64,000 nucleotides of DNA from Arthrobacter sp. ISL-5 (GTDB taxonomy: Bacteria > Actinomycetota > Actinomycetes > Actinomycetales > Micrococcaceae), in the NCBI RefSeq assembly GCF_018613835.1, contig NZ_JAGGPM010000020.1:1-64000 (forward strand), written 5' to 3'. This document shows positions 27,582-39,981 of this stretch, piece by piece. Within the stretch, counting starts at the first letter, position 1. Every line of letters starts with the position of its first letter. A model generated the notes under the pieces. The model was not told the DNA's origin and made no database searches. It saw nothing but the letters and a program-made list of their open reading frames with translations. The position numbers and the translations under genes were made by a program.

Positions 27582-29003
27582 ATGACAGTAGACGAAGCCA
27601 ACCACGCCAATACTGTCGGAAGTTCCTGGCGGCGCGTGGTGACCCTTCTCGAGCAGGATGACCGCGTATCGCCAAGGCAGCGCGGCTTCGTCATCCTCGC
27701 CCAGGCGCAGGGCCTCATCGGTTCCACCCTTCTCGTGGCCGTGCCCAACGAACTCACCAGGGAAGTGCTCCAGACCCAGGTCAAGGACGCGCTCGATGAC
27801 GCGCTCCGCAATGTTTTCTCAGACGACATCCGCTGCGCCATCGACGTCGACACCGATCTGGTGCCCGTCCACGAAGAGCCGGAACCCGCCGTCGAGCTTT
27901 CCCTCGTTGCCGACCCCTCAGTGGAACTGAAGCCGCAGCCCATGCTGCCGAGCACCTCCCACGAGTTCGGCCGGCTGAATCCCAAGTACGTTTTCGACAC
28001 GTTCGTGATCGGCTCGTCGAACCGGTTTGCGCATGCCGCCGCCGTGGCAGTGGCCGAAGCGCCCGCGAAGGCCTACAACCCGCTGTTCATCTACGGAGAC
28101 TCCGGACTGGGCAAGACCCACCTGCTGCACGCGATCGGCCACTATGCGCGCCGCCTCTACAGCGGCATCCGTGTCCGGTACGTGAACTCCGAGGAATTCA
28201 CCAACGACTTCATCAACTCGATCCGCGACGACGAGGGCGCCAGCTTCAAGACCACGTACCGCAATGTGGATGTGCTGCTGATCGATGACATCCAGTTCCT
28301 CGCCGGCAAGGACCGGACCCTGGAGGAGTTCTTCCACACCTTCAACTCCCTGCACAACAACAACAAGCAGGTTGTGATCACGTCCGACCAGCCGCCCAAG
28401 CTGCTGGCCGGTTTCGAGGACCGCATGAAGTCACGCTTCGAATGGGGCCTGCTGACCGACATCCAGCCGCCGGAGCTCGAAACCCGCATCGCCATCCTCC
28501 GGAAGAAGGCCCTCAGCGAAGGCCTCTCCGCTCCGGACGACGCCCTGGAATACATCGCCTCCAAGATCTCCAGCAACATCCGCGAACTCGAGGGTGCCCT
28601 CATCCGAGTCACGGCCTTCGCCAGCCTCAACCGCCAGCCGGTGGATGTTGCCCTGGCCGAAATGGTCCTCAAGGACCTCATCACTGACGACGGCGCGCAG
28701 GAGATCACCTCAAGCCAGATCCTCACGCAGACGGCGGAGTACTTCAAGCTCAGCATGGAAGAGCTCTGCAGCAAGTCACGGACCCGGACGCTGGTCACGG
28801 CCCGGCAGATCGCGATGTACCTGTGCCGCGAGCTGACGGACATGTCGCTGCCCAAGATCGGGCAGGAGCTGGGCGGGCGGGACCACACCACGGTGATCCA
28901 CGCCGACCGCAAGATCCGCGAGCTGATGGCTGAGCGTCGTGTGATCTACAACCAGGTCACCGAGCTGACCAACCGGATCAAGCAGCAGCAGCGCGACTCC
29001 TGA
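27582..29003 (+). CDS. dnaA: Chromosomal replication initiator DnaA
   Basis: 473 aa from the ATG at 27582 (GAGGAA upstream); a TTG just before it is an unlikely start. Domain I at 1-90, a short linker, AAA+ domain with Walker A GDSGLGKT (172-179) and Walker B LLIDDIQFLAGK, then the C-terminal DNA-binding domain with the signature GGRDHTTVIHADRKI. Domain II is short compared with Streptomyces. It binds the TTATCCACA-type boxes found on both sides of the gene and at 18 kb and 45 kb. Confidence 0.99.
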   Translation: MTVDEANHANTVGSSWRRVVTLLEQDDRVSPRQRGFVILAQAQGLIGSTLLVAVPNELTREVLQTQVKDALDDALRNVFSDDIRCAIDVDTDLVPVHEEPEPAVELSLVADPSVELKPQPMLPSTSHEFGRLNPKYVFDTFVIGSSNRFAHAAAVAVAEAPAKAYNPLFIYGDSGLGKTHLLHAIGHYARRLYSGIRVRYVNSEEFTNDFINSIRDDEGASFKTTYRNVDVLLIDDIQFLAGKDRTLEEFFHTFNSLHNNNKQVVITSDQPPKLLAGFEDRMKSRFEWGLLTDIQPPELETRIAILRKKALSEGLSAPDDALEYIASKISSNIRELEGALIRVTAFASLNRQPVDVALAEMVLKDLITDDGAQEITSSQILTQTAEYFKLSMEELCSKSRTRTLVTARQIAMYLCRELTDMSLPKIGQELGGRDHTTVIHADRKIRELMAERRVIYNQVTELTNRIKQQQRDS

Positions 29004-29531
29004 GCCGCGGCTCTTAACCTTGATTAACAGGCACGTGTGGATAACCCTGTGGACAGTTAAGGGGACAACCGCGGTTAATGGGCTTAAAACCCTTAAGGTG
29101 TCTGTGGATCGCCGAAACGGCCAAAAATGTTATCCCCATCCACAGGCTGTTTAAAACCTGTTCCGCCCACAGTCCATGAACAGGGCTTAACCGCGGATTC
29201 CAGCCGCAGGACGGGGTTATCCACAGTTTCCACAGCAGTTATTAACACTACTAATCCCAAAAAATTGAAATTCCCTCAAACAACAATCTCGTTCCCTGCC
29301 CCACACGGCTCCGGGACCCTGGCCCCGAAGGGCCACCGTCCTTGCCGGGGATGGGGAAATCCCCAATCTTCCGGCTAAGCTGTCAGCAGCGCTCCCATCC
29401 TCGGGTCTGCCAGTGGTTCAGCAAGTGCGGACCATGCAGGTTCCGGTGTTCCGGGAGCAGTGGTTTGGTGGACTCCCTGCGGGAGTTCCCGTTCAGAAAA
29501 TGGCAGCAGCAATGAAAGGCGGCACCCTTCC
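29004..29531. other. Likely oriC: dnaA-dnaN intergenic region
   Basis: 528 bp with no gene. DnaA boxes include TGTGGATAA at 29036, a weaker TGTGGACAG at 29048 (12-bp offset), TTATCCCCA at 29130, TTATCCACA at 29217 and GTTTCCACA at 29226. An AT-rich stretch at 29235-29290, just after the last boxes, is the best unwinding-element candidate. Position between dnaA and dnaN is the usual one for actinobacterial oriC. Confidence 0.85.
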
Positions 29532-30656
29532 GTGAAGTTCAGAGTCGAACGGGACGTCCTGGCAGAAGCCGTAACGTGGACAGCCCGATCGTTGTCTCCG
29601 CGGCCGCCGGTACCGGTCCTGTCCGGCCTGCTCCTCAAGGCCGAGGCCGGAACAGTGAGCCTGTCGAGCTTTGACTACGAGACGTCGGCCAGGCTTGAAA
29701 TCCCCGCCGACATCGCGGAGGAGGGCACCATCCTGGTCTCAGGCAGGCTGCTCGCCGATATCTGCCGCAGCCTCCCGTCAGCCCCTGTTGAGGTGACGAC
29801 CGACGGCAGCAAAGTGACACTCACGTGCCGCCGAAGCAGCTTCCACCTGGCAACCATGCCGGAAGCCGAATACCCTCCGTTGCCTGCCCTGCCCACCATC
29901 AGCGGCACGGTTGCCGGCGACTCCTTCGCTCAGGCTGTATCCCAGGTGATCATCGCCGCCAGCAAGGACGACACCCTGCCCATTCTCACCGGCGTGCGCA
30001 TGGAGATCGAGGACGACCTCATCACCCTCCTGGCCACCGACCGCTACCGCCTCGCCATGCGGGAAGTGCCGTGGAAGCCGGTCACCCCCGGCATGTCCAC
30101 GAGTGCCCTGGTCAAGGCCAAGACCCTCAACGAGGTTGCGAAGACGCTCGGAAGCAGCGGGGACATCAACCTCGCCATTGCCGACGACGACAGCCGCCTC
30201 ATCGGGTTTGAAAGCGGCGGCCGCACCACCACCTCACTTCTGGTCGACGGCGACTACCCCAAGATCCGCTCCCTGTTCCCGGATTCCACGCCGATTCATG
30301 CCACCGTGCAGACCCAGGAACTCGTGGAAGCAGTCCGACGCGTGTCACTGGTTGCCGAGCGCAACACCCCCGTCCGCCTCGCCTTCACCCAGGGCCAGCT
30401 CCACCTTGACGCCGGCACCGGCGAGGACGCGCAAGCTTCGGAGGAGCTCGAAGCACAGCTGTCCGGCGACGACATCACCGTGGCGTTCAACCCGCACTAC
30501 CTCGTTGAGGGCCTGAGCGTCATCGAAACGAAGTACGTCCGGTTCTCCTTCACCACCGCACCCAAGCCGGCCATGATCACCGCCCAGGTTGATGCCGACG
30601 GCGAAGACCAGGACGACTACCGCTACCTCGTGATGCCGGTCCGCCTGCCCAACTAG
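29532..30656 (+). CDS. dnaN: DNA polymerase III beta clamp
   Basis: 374 aa from the GTG at 29532 (KFRVERDVLAEAVTWTARSL). Three repeated clamp domains of about 120 residues; the C-terminal segment MPVRLPN is the standard protein-binding end (MPMRL-type). It is the processivity clamp of the replicase. AAAGGCGG lies upstream as RBS. The longer frame is rejected because it runs into the origin region. Confidence 0.98.
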   Translation: MKFRVERDVLAEAVTWTARSLSPRPPVPVLSGLLLKAEAGTVSLSSFDYETSARLEIPADIAEEGTILVSGRLLADICRSLPSAPVEVTTDGSKVTLTCRRSSFHLATMPEAEYPPLPALPTISGTVAGDSFAQAVSQVIIAASKDDTLPILTGVRMEIEDDLITLLATDRYRLAMREVPWKPVTPGMSTSALVKAKTLNEVAKTLGSSGDINLAIADDDSRLIGFESGGRTTTSLLVDGDYPKIRSLFPDSTPIHATVQTQELVEAVRRVSLVAERNTPVRLAFTQGQLHLDAGTGEDAQASEELEAQLSGDDITVAFNPHYLVEGLSVIETKYVRFSFTTAPKPAMITAQVDADGEDQDDYRYLVMPVRLPN

Positions 30657-30667
30657 GTAGCAGATGA

Positions 30668-30716
30668 TGTCGTTATGAGCACCCAAAACGACACCTAATG
30701 CGACCCAGTTGGGTGC
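30668..30716 (+). ncRNA. Possible H-type pseudoknot or palindromic element upstream of gnd
   Basis: TGTCGTT (30668-30674) pairs with AACGACA (30687-30693). GCACCCAA (30679-30686) pairs with TTGGGTGC (30709-30716). The order left-left-right-right with no base between the inner arms is pseudoknot topology. It ends 45 bases before the gnd start. The first stem could instead be a dispersed palindromic repeat. Confidence 0.35.
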
Positions 30717-30761
30717 ACCACGCAGCCCACCACCACACCAGCGCAGAAAAGAGCTCACACC

Positions 30762-31646
30762 GTGCACATCGGACTGATCGGCCTTGGCAAAATGGGTTTC
30801 AACATGCGCGAACGGCTGCGCAAGGGCGGCGTTGAGGTCACGGGCTACGACCGCAACCCCGACGTGACCGATGTGTCCTCCGTCGACGGGCTCATTGCGG
30901 CCGTGCCGGTTCCGCGCCTGATCTGGGTGATGGTCCCTTCCGGCGCTATCACCGACGCGGTCATCACCGAACTGAGCGAGAAGCTGCAGCCCGGCGACTT
31001 GGTGATCGACGGCGGCAACTCGCGTTTCACCGAGGACCAGAAACACGGCGCCGCGCTGGCCGAAAAGGGAATCCGCTTCGCCGACTGCGGCGTCTCCGGC
31101 GGCGTCTGGGGCCTCCAGAACGGCTACGGACTCATGGCCGGCGGAGATGCCGAGGACATCGAACGTGCGCTGCCCGTCTTCGACGCCCTCCGCCCGGAGG
31201 GTGAGCGTGCCGACAGCTTCGTCCATGTAGGCGGCGTCGGCGCAGGCCATTACGCCAAGATGGTGCACAACGGCATCGAATACGGCCTGATGCAGGCTTA
31301 TGCCGAGGGCTATGAACTCCTCGCGGCAAAGGACATCATCACCGACCTGCCCGGCACCTTCCGCGCCTGGCAGAAGGGCACGGTTGTCCGCTCATGGCTG
31401 CTGGACCTCATGGTGAAAGCCCTGGACGAGGACCCGGGCCTGGCCTCGATCGACGACTACGTCGAGGACTCCGGCGAAGGGCGCTGGACTGTCGAAGAAG
31501 CCATCGCAAATGCGGTTCCGGCTCCGGCCATCACCGCCGCGCTGTTCGCCCGTTTTTCATCCCGCGAAGACAATTCACCGGCCATGAAGATGGTGTCCGC
31601 GCTGCGCCAGCAGTTCGGCGGTCATGCCACCCGGCCGGCCAAGTAA
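30762..31646 (+). CDS. gnd: 6-phosphogluconate dehydrogenase, short (NAD-type) form
   Basis: 294 aa, against about 470 for the E. coli NADP enzyme; this is the short GndA/YqeC-like class. It oxidatively decarboxylates 6-phosphogluconate to ribulose 5-phosphate. N-terminal Rossmann motif GLIGLGKMG, substrate block DGGNSRFTED, SGGVWGLQNGY, and catalytic lysine region GAGHYAKMVHNGIEY. GTG start at 30762. Placement between dnaN and recF is also seen in mycobacteria and Streptomyces. Confidence 0.94.
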   Translation: MHIGLIGLGKMGFNMRERLRKGGVEVTGYDRNPDVTDVSSVDGLIAAVPVPRLIWVMVPSGAITDAVITELSEKLQPGDLVIDGGNSRFTEDQKHGAALAEKGIRFADCGVSGGVWGLQNGYGLMAGGDAEDIERALPVFDALRPEGERADSFVHVGGVGAGHYAKMVHNGIEYGLMQAYAEGYELLAAKDIITDLPGTFRAWQKGTVVRSWLLDLMVKALDEDPGLASIDDYVEDSGEGRWTVEEAIANAVPAPAITAALFARFSSREDNSPAMKMVSALRQQFGGHATRPAK

Positions 31647-31705
31647 CACCGAGCCCGGGATCCGCAGGGTCCCGGGATGAGGGCTCCCGAGAATTTGAAG
31701 ATCGC

Positions 31706-32908
31706 GTGTACCTAGAACACCTGTCCCTGACCGATTTCCGCAGCTATGCCCAGGTTGATCTCCGGCTGGATCCCGGCGTCACCGTCCTGGTGGGATCCAA
31801 CGGAATCGGCAAGACCAACCTCATGGAAGCAATCGGCTACCTGGCGACGCTGAGTTCGCACCGGGTCAGTGCCGACGCGCCGCTGCTGCGCTTCGGAACC
31901 GAACGCGCCATGATCCGGGCCAAACTGGTCAGCGGCGAACAGTCCACAGTCCTGGAGCTTGAGATCAACGGCGGCAGGGCCAACCGCGGACGCATCAACC
32001 GCAGCAACCCGGTCCGCGCGCGGGACCTCCTGGGCATCTGCCAAACGGTCCTCTTCGCTCCCGAGGATCTGGCACTGGTCAAGGGCGACCCTTCCAGCCG
32101 GAGGCGCTTCCTCGACGAACTGCTGGTCAGCCTTGTGCCCCGGCACGCCGCCACGCGAAGCGACTACGACCGCGTGCTCAAGCAGCGCAACGCCCTGCTG
32201 AAATCTGCGCGCACCGGAAAGTTCACGGCCGGCCATGAGGCCACCCTTGATGTCTGGGACCAGCACATGGCACGCGCCGGCGCGGAGCTGCTGCATGCCA
32301 GGCTGGAACTGGTGGAGCGCCTTCGCCCGCATCTGAACAACGCGTATGCCCAACTGACGGACGGGTCCAAGGCCGCGGACGCCGTCTACCGGTCCACGCT
32401 CCAGAACATGATCGACGACGACGGCGCACCGGCCGGCGCGGGGGCGGAACCGTCTGCAGCGGGTGACCCTGTTGAAGACCTGCGGCTGCTGTCCGTCGAT
32501 GAGCTCACCGAGCGTTACGTGCGCGCCTTTGCGGCGTCCCGCCGCAAGGAACTCGAGCGGGGAATCTCGCTCGTGGGCCCGCACCGCGATGAACTGGAAC
32601 TGGTCCTCGGCCAGGCACCGGCGAAGGGCTATGCCTCGCATGGGGAGACCTGGTCCATGTGCCTCTCCCTGCGGCTTGCCTCCTACTACGTCATGCTGGA
32701 CGATGCGCGCACCGGAGGTTCGGCGCCCATACTCATCCTGGACGATGTTTTTGCCGAGCTGGATGTGCAGCGGCGGCGTAAACTGGCCGCAATCGTTGCC
32801 GGTGCCGAGCAGGTGCTGGTGACTGCCGCCGTCGATGCCGATATTCCGGAAGAGCTGACCGGGCGGCGGGTGAAGGTTATCCCGGGAGGAATCGATGAAC
32901 AGGGATAA
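31706..32908 (+). CDS. recF: DNA replication and repair protein RecF
   Basis: 400 aa from the GTG at 31706 (YLEHLSLTDFRSY). An SMC-like ATPase that loads RecA at gaps. Walker A GSNGIGKT (30-37), ABC-type signature region, and Walker B LILDDVFAELD near the C-terminus. The longer open frame runs back into gnd and is rejected. An inverted repeat (CCCGGGA at 31654, TCCCGGG at 31670) lies in the gap after gnd. Overlaps dciA by 14 bp. Confidence 0.97.
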   Translation: MYLEHLSLTDFRSYAQVDLRLDPGVTVLVGSNGIGKTNLMEAIGYLATLSSHRVSADAPLLRFGTERAMIRAKLVSGEQSTVLELEINGGRANRGRINRSNPVRARDLLGICQTVLFAPEDLALVKGDPSSRRRFLDELLVSLVPRHAATRSDYDRVLKQRNALLKSARTGKFTAGHEATLDVWDQHMARAGAELLHARLELVERLRPHLNNAYAQLTDGSKAADAVYRSTLQNMIDDDGAPAGAGAEPSAAGDPVEDLRLLSVDELTERYVRAFAASRRKELERGISLVGPHRDELELVLGQAPAKGYASHGETWSMCLSLRLASYYVMLDDARTGGSAPILILDDVFAELDVQRRRKLAAIVAGAEQVLVTAAVDADIPEELTGRRVKVIPGGIDEQG

Positions 32909-33452
32909 GGACGGCAGCCTGCAGCCCGGCCGCGATCCCGATGAAATCGACGCCGCGCAGGCGGCCCTGAACAGAATGCGTGAAGCCGCAGCTGCCCGCG
33001 GCGAGGTCCGCCGGGCGGCGCCGCGCGCCGGCAGCAGCCAAAAGCAGCGCAACTCCGGGCGGAACACCCGCGGCTTCAGCCAGTTCCATTCCACCGGCCG
33101 GGACCCCCTGGGGCTGGGCAAGGTGGTGGGCCGGCTGGTGGCCGAGCGCGGCTGGACCTCGCCCGTTGCCGTCGGGTCGGTCATGGCGGAATGGCCGACG
33201 CTCGTGGGTCCCGAAATCGCCGCGCACTGCACGCCCGAAAGTTTCACCGACACCACGCTGCACGTGAGGTGTGACTCCACGGCCTGGGCCACGCAGCTCC
33301 GGCTGCTGAGCATCAGCCTGCTCGACAAGTTCCGAACTGAACTGGGCGACGGCGTGGTCACCAGCATCAAGGTCCTCGGTCCGGCGGCGCCGAACTGGCG
33401 CAAAGGCGGGCGCACGGTTAACGGCCGCGGCCCCCGGGACACGTACGGATAG
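32895..33452 (+). CDS. DciA-like helicase-loading protein (DUF721)
   Basis: 185 aa. A basic disordered N-terminal half (residues 1-70) is followed by the DUF721 domain (about 75-165: LGKVVGRLVAERGW, WPTLVGPEIAAHC, LHVRCDSTAWATQL). Domain and location after recF match mycobacterial Rv0004, a DciA homologue that helps load the replicative helicase. Translation is coupled to recF through a 14-bp overlap. Confidence 0.92.
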   Translation: MNRDKDGSLQPGRDPDEIDAAQAALNRMREAAAARGEVRRAAPRAGSSQKQRNSGRNTRGFSQFHSTGRDPLGLGKVVGRLVAERGWTSPVAVGSVMAEWPTLVGPEIAAHCTPESFTDTTLHVRCDSTAWATQLRLLSISLLDKFRTELGDGVVTSIKVLGPAAPNWRKGGRTVNGRGPRDTYG

Positions 33453-35947
<2,495 letters not shown>

Positions 35948-36006
35948 CGGTATTTCGCGCTTGATATTCCAGATCCGACATATACCTGAAACGGAAAATA
36001 CAGATT

Positions 36007-38688
36007 ATGAGTGACGAAACCCCCGAGGTTCCCGCGGAATCCGCAGATGCCACGGAGCCGGTGCTGGAAGGCGACGTGCTGATCGACCGCGTGGAGCAGG
36101 TGGACCTCCAGACGGAAATGCAGCGGTCCTACCTGGACTACGCCATGGCCGTCATTGTGGGCCGCGCCCTCCCCGACGTCCGGGACGGACTCAAGCCCGT
36201 GCACCGCCGCGTACTCTACGCCATGTTCGACGGCGGCTACCGCCCCGACCGCTCCTTCAACAAGTGTGCCCGTGTGGTGGGCGAGGTCATGGGCCAGTAC
36301 CACCCCCACGGTGACACCGCCATCTACGATGCCCTGGTCCGCCTGATCCAGGACTGGACCATGCGCTATCCGCTGGCCCTGGGCCAGGGCAACTTCGGCT
36401 CACCCGGGAATGACGGGGCAGCTGCGCCGCGGTACACGGAAACCAAAATGGCGCCCCTGGCCATGGAGATGGTCCGTGACATCGACGAGGAAACGGTCGA
36501 CTTCCAGGACAATTACGACGGCAAGAACCAGGAACCCACCATTCTCCCGGCACGGTTCCCCAACCTGCTGGTCAACGGATCCTCGGGCATTGCCGTCGGC
36601 ATGGCCACGAACATTCCGCCGCACAACCTCCGTGAGGTTGCCGACGGCGTCCAGTGGTACCTGGCCAACCCCACAGCGAGCCGGGAGCAGTTGCTCGAAG
36701 AACTGCTGCTGCGCATCAAGGGACCCGATTTTCCCACCGGCGCCACCATCCTGGGGCACAGGGGCATCGAGGACGCCTACCGCACCGGCCGCGGATCCAT
36801 CACCATGCGCGCCGTGGTCAATGTGGAGGAACTGCAGGGGCGCACGTGCCTCGTGGTCACGGAACTGCCGTACCAGGCCAACCCGGACAACCTCGCCATC
36901 AAGATCGCCGAGCTCGTCAAGGACGGCAAGGTCCAGGGCATCGCCGACCTCCGCGACGAGACCTCCGGACGCACAGGCCAGCGCCTGGTGATTGTGCTGA
37001 AGCGCGACGCCGTGGCCAAGGTGGTGCTGAACAACCTCTACAAGCACACGCAGTTGCAGGAAAACTTCGGCGCGAACATGCTGGCGATCGTGGACGGCGT
37101 GCCGCGCACGCTCAGCCTTGATGCCTTCATCCGGCACTGGGTCACCCACCAGCTGGATGTCATTGCCCGCCGCACGCGGTACCGCCTGCGCAAGGCCGAG
37201 GAAGAGGCGCACATCCTGCGCGCGCTCCTCAAGGCCCTGGACATGCTGGACGAGGTCATCGCCCTGATCCGCGCCTCCAACACCACGGAGGCCGCACGCG
37301 ATGGCCTGATGGAACTGCTGGATATCGATGAACTGCAGGCCCGGGCCATCCTGGACATGCAGCTCCGCCGGCTCGCTGCCCTGGAACGCCAGAAGATCCA
37401 GGACCGCCATGCCGAACTTGAGGCCATGATCGCCGAATACAACGCGATCCTTGCCTCGGAGGAGCGCCAGCGCGAAATCATCAGCACCGAGCTCGCGGAA
37501 ATCGTGGCCAAACACGGCGATGACCGCCGCACCAAGATCCTCATGGGCTACGACGGGGACATGTCCATGGAGGACCTGATCCCCGAAGAGGAAATGGTGG
37601 TCACCATTACCCGCGGCGGCTACGTCAAACGGACGCGGAGCGACAACTACCGCTCGCAGCAGCGCGGCGGCAAGGGCATCAAGGGCGCCCAGCTGCGCGG
37701 CGACGACGTCGTGGAGCACTTCTTCGTCACCACCACCCATCACTGGCTGCTCTTCTTCACCAACCTGGGCCGCGTTTACCGGGCCAAGGCCTATGAACTG
37801 GCCGAGGCAGGACGCGACGCTAAGGGCCAGCATGTGGCCAACCTGCTGGCCTTCCAGCCGGACGAGCACATCGCCCAGGTACTGGACCTGAAGGACTACC
37901 AGCACGCGCCATACCTGGTCCTGGCCACCAAGCGCGGGCTGGTCAAGAAGACCCGGCTGGAGGACTACGACACGAACCGGTCCGCCGGCGTCATTGCGAT
38001 CAACCTGCGGGACGGGGACGAACTCGTTTCCGCCCAGCTGGTTTCCGAGACGGACGACCTCATGCTGGTGTCCCGCAAGGGCCAGTCCATCCGCTTCACC
38101 GCCACCGATGATGCACTCCGCCCCATGGGCCGCGCCACGTCGGGCGTCACGGGCATGAAATTCCGTGAGGATGACGAGCTCCTCGCGGCGAACGTCATCA
38201 CCGAAGGTTCCTACGTGTTCATCGTGACCGAAGGCGGCTACGCCAAGCGCACCGCCGTCGAGGAGTACCGTCTCCAGGGACGCGGCGGCCTGGGCATCAA
38301 GGTGGCCAAGCTCGCCGAGGAACGCGGCGACCTGGTCGGTGCCCTGATCGTCCAGGAAGAAGATGAAGTCCTTGTGGTGATGGGCGGCGGCAAGGTGGTC
38401 CGGTCATCCGTTGCAGGCGTTCCCGCCAAGGGCCGGGACACTATGGGCGTCATCTTCGCGAAACCGGACAAGCACGACCGCATCATCGAGGTGGCGCGCA
38501 ACAGCGAACGCGGCATCGAGGGAGAGGAATCTCCGGAGGATGACGTAACGTTGGCTGAAGGTGCCGGACCAGTAGATGGGTCCGCAGAGGCAGAAACAGC
38601 AGAGGCAGAGACGGCATCCGCCACAGCATCCGAGGATGCGGACAGCGACGCCGAGCTGAACGAAGACAACACCGGAGGTAACGAGTGA
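36007..38688 (+). CDS. gyrA: DNA gyrase subunit A
   Basis: 893 aa. Catalytic Tyr143 ([11 protein letters not shown]). The quinolone-region motif [11 protein letters not shown] begins at residue 99, with Thr at the E. coli Ser83 position and Asp at the Asp87 position. GyrA box QRGGKGIKG opens the C-terminal DNA-wrapping beta-pinwheel. The last 50 residues form an acidic Ala/Glu/Asp tail. The stop overlaps the start of the DUF3566 gene by 4 bp. Confidence 0.98.
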   Translation: MSDETPEVPAESADATEPVLEGDVLIDRVEQVDLQTEMQRSYLDYAMAVIVGRALPDVRDGLKPVHRRVLYAMFDGGYRPDRSFNKCARVVGEVMGQYHPHGDTAIYDALVRLIQDWTMRYPLALGQGNFGSPGNDGAAAPRYTETKMAPLAMEMVRDIDEETVDFQDNYDGKNQEPTILPARFPNLLVNGSSGIAVGMATNIPPHNLREVADGVQWYLANPTASREQLLEELLLRIKGPDFPTGATILGHRGIEDAYRTGRGSITMRAVVNVEELQGRTCLVVTELPYQANPDNLAIKIAELVKDGKVQGIADLRDETSGRTGQRLVIVLKRDAVAKVVLNNLYKHTQLQENFGANMLAIVDGVPRTLSLDAFIRHWVTHQLDVIARRTRYRLRKAEEEAHILRALLKALDMLDEVIALIRASNTTEAARDGLMELLDIDELQARAILDMQLRRLAALERQKIQDRHAELEAMIAEYNAILASEERQREIISTELAEIVAKHGDDRRTKILMGYDGDMSMEDLIPEEEMVVTITRGGYVKRTRSDNYRSQQRGGKGIKGAQLRGDDVVEHFFVTTTHHWLLFFTNLGRVYRAKAYELAEAGRDAKGQHVANLLAFQPDEHIAQVLDLKDYQHAPYLVLATKRGLVKKTRLEDYDTNRSAGVIAINLRDGDELVSAQLVSETDDLMLVSRKGQSIRFTATDDALRPMGRATSGVTGMKFREDDELLAANVITEGSYVFIVTEGGYAKRTAVEEYRLQGRGGLGIKVAKLAEERGDLVGALIVQEEDEVLVVMGGGKVVRSSVAGVPAKGRDTMGVIFAKPDKHDRIIEVARNSERGIEGEESPEDDVTLAEGAGPVDGSAEAETAEAETASATASEDADSDAELNEDNTGGNE

Positions 38689-39338
38689 GCAATTCCGACT
38701 CATTTCCCAAGCCGAGCAGCAGTGGTCCCGGCGGGATACGGCAGCCGGCGTCCGCTCCCCGAGTGAATGCCCCGGTGCGTCCGCAGCAGAGCCCGGGCAC
38801 GCCGTCGGGCCTTCCGGGACAGCGCCCTGCTGCCCCCGGGCAGCGTCCGGCGGGTGCGGGCCAGCGGCCCGCACAGGGACAGCGCCCTGCGGCCCCCGGG
38901 CAGCGACCTGCGACGCCGGGCCAGCGGCCCGGGCAGAGCGCTCCCGGCCTGGTCAAGCCTGCACCGAAGGCCAAGGTCCGGCGCGCGCGGCTGCTGGTCA
39001 GCAAGGTGGACCCCTGGTCTGTCCTTAAGATGGCGTTTCTGCTGTCCGTGGCCCTCGGCATCGTCACGGTGGTCGCCGCCATCGTGCTGTGGACGGTCCT
39101 GGACCTCACGGGAATCTTCGACCAGGTGGACAGCCTGCTGGGAACGCTGGCCGGCTCCGAGGGCGGCGGCTTTGAACTGAAGAAGGTCGCGTCCCTGGGC
39201 CAGGTGGCCTCCTTCGCCACCATCATCGCCGTGGTCAACGTTGTGCTGCTGACGGCCCTGTCCATGCTGTCCGCCGTGCTGTACAACATTTCCGCGACCC
39301 TCGTGGGTGGCATCGGCGTCACGCTGACGGACGATTAA
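38685..39338 (+). CDS. DUF3566 transmembrane protein
   Basis: 217 aa from a GTG overlapping the gyrA stop (GTGA). The N-terminal 95 residues are disordered and include GQRPA-type repeats (about 45-84). The DUF3566 domain (about 97-215) has two membrane helices (about 113-138 and 173-198) separated by a roughly 35-residue loop. It is the orthologue of Rv0007 next to gyrA. Molecular function is unknown; coupling to gyrA is strongly conserved in Actinobacteria. Confidence 0.9.
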   Translation: MSNSDSFPKPSSSGPGGIRQPASAPRVNAPVRPQQSPGTPSGLPGQRPAAPGQRPAGAGQRPAQGQRPAAPGQRPATPGQRPGQSAPGLVKPAPKAKVRRARLLVSKVDPWSVLKMAFLLSVALGIVTVVAAIVLWTVLDLTGIFDQVDSLLGTLAGSEGGGFELKKVASLGQVASFATIIAVVNVVLLTALSMLSAVLYNISATLVGGIGVTLTDD

Positions 39339-39381
39339 AAGCCCGCGATTCCGCGGAAAAACTCCGGCGGAATGCCTCGAT

Positions 39382-39411
39382 TTGAGATCGGGCCGGGATG
39401 TGCTGTAAAGT
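39382..39411 (+). promoter_or_regulatory. Promoter for tRNA-Ile
   Basis: TTGAGA at 39382-39387 and TAAAGT at 39406-39411 with an 18-bp spacer, 26 bp before the tRNA. Confidence 0.6.
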
Positions 39412-39436
39412 CATGTCTCGGCCCGATGAGGCATCG

Positions 39437-39510
39437 GGGCGTATAGCTCAGGCGGTTAGAGCGCTTCGCTGATAACGAAGAGGTCCCAGGTTCAAGTCCT
39501 GGTACGCCCA
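39437..39510 (+). tRNA. tRNA-Ile (GAT)
   Basis: 74 nt. The acceptor stem GGGCGTA pairs with TACGCCC. The anticodon arm CTTCG-CTGATAA-CGAAG gives anticodon GAT. The T-loop TTCAAGT is standard, the discriminator is A, and no CCA is encoded. Confidence 0.97.
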
Positions 39511-39577
39511 CGGAACCTGCACAGGTTTCAAGTAGTTGAGGTGAGATTCGAAAGAATCTGGCCGGAACGGGGTGCGT

Positions 39578-39694
39578 GTGAAGAAGTTGCTGGCTATTGC
39601 AGCTGCGATCGCAGGCGTCCTGCTCTACAGGAAAGTGCAGGAGTCCGAAGCCCGGAAAACGGTCTGGAGTAAGTCAACCGATACGGTTGAATAG
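39578..39694 (+). CDS. DLW-39-like small protein, 38 aa
   Basis: GTG at 39578, TAG at 39692-39694. The product starts MKKLLAIAAAIAGVLLYRKV, one hydrophobic helix with a basic end, followed by a polar tail containing VWSKSTDTVE. Length, position between the tRNAs after gyrA, and N-terminus match the actinobacterial DLW-39 family, although the DLW triplet itself is not conserved. An in-frame GTG two codons upstream is an alternative start. Function unknown. Confidence 0.68.
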   Translation: MKKLLAIAAAIAGVLLYRKVQESEARKTVWSKSTDTVE

Positions 39695-39766
39695 TCCGGA
39701 TCCCCGGTACGGAAGCTGGTCAGACGGCCTCCGCAACTAGGGTATGATTGACGGGTTGCTTCTTAT

Positions 39767-39842
39767 GGGGGCATGGCGCAATTGGTAGCGCACCTGCTTT
39801 GCAAGCAGGGGGTTCGGGGTTCGAGTCCCCGTGCCTCCACCA
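39767..39842 (+). tRNA. tRNA-Ala (TGC)
   Basis: 76 nt including an encoded CCA (39840-39842). Acceptor GGGGGCA pairs with TGCCTCC through one G-T pair. The anticodon arm CCTGC-TTTGCAA-GCAGG gives TGC. A TATGAT -10 box lies at 39743-39748. Confidence 0.97.
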
Positions 39843-39846
39843 TAAG

Positions 39847-39880
39847 AAAGTCCCGGCCAGGAATGGCCGGGACTTTTGCT
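39847..39880 (+). terminator. Rho-independent terminator after tRNA-Ala
   Basis: A 13-bp stem (AAAGTCCCGGCCA with its complement), four-base loop GGAA, then TTTTGCTTT. Confidence 0.92.
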
Positions 39881-39981
39881 TTAACCGGATTGCGGGGCCC
39901 TCAGCCGGCGGCTCCAGGCCCGCCGGACCAGCCGGCTCTCGGCCAGCTCAATCAGCCGCCGCGGGACACTACTGTGGAACC

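Noticed and set aside
30675..30698. Seven-codon ORF (MSTQNDT) ahead of gnd
   Set aside because: It has no RBS and lies inside the predicted hairpin or pseudoknot.
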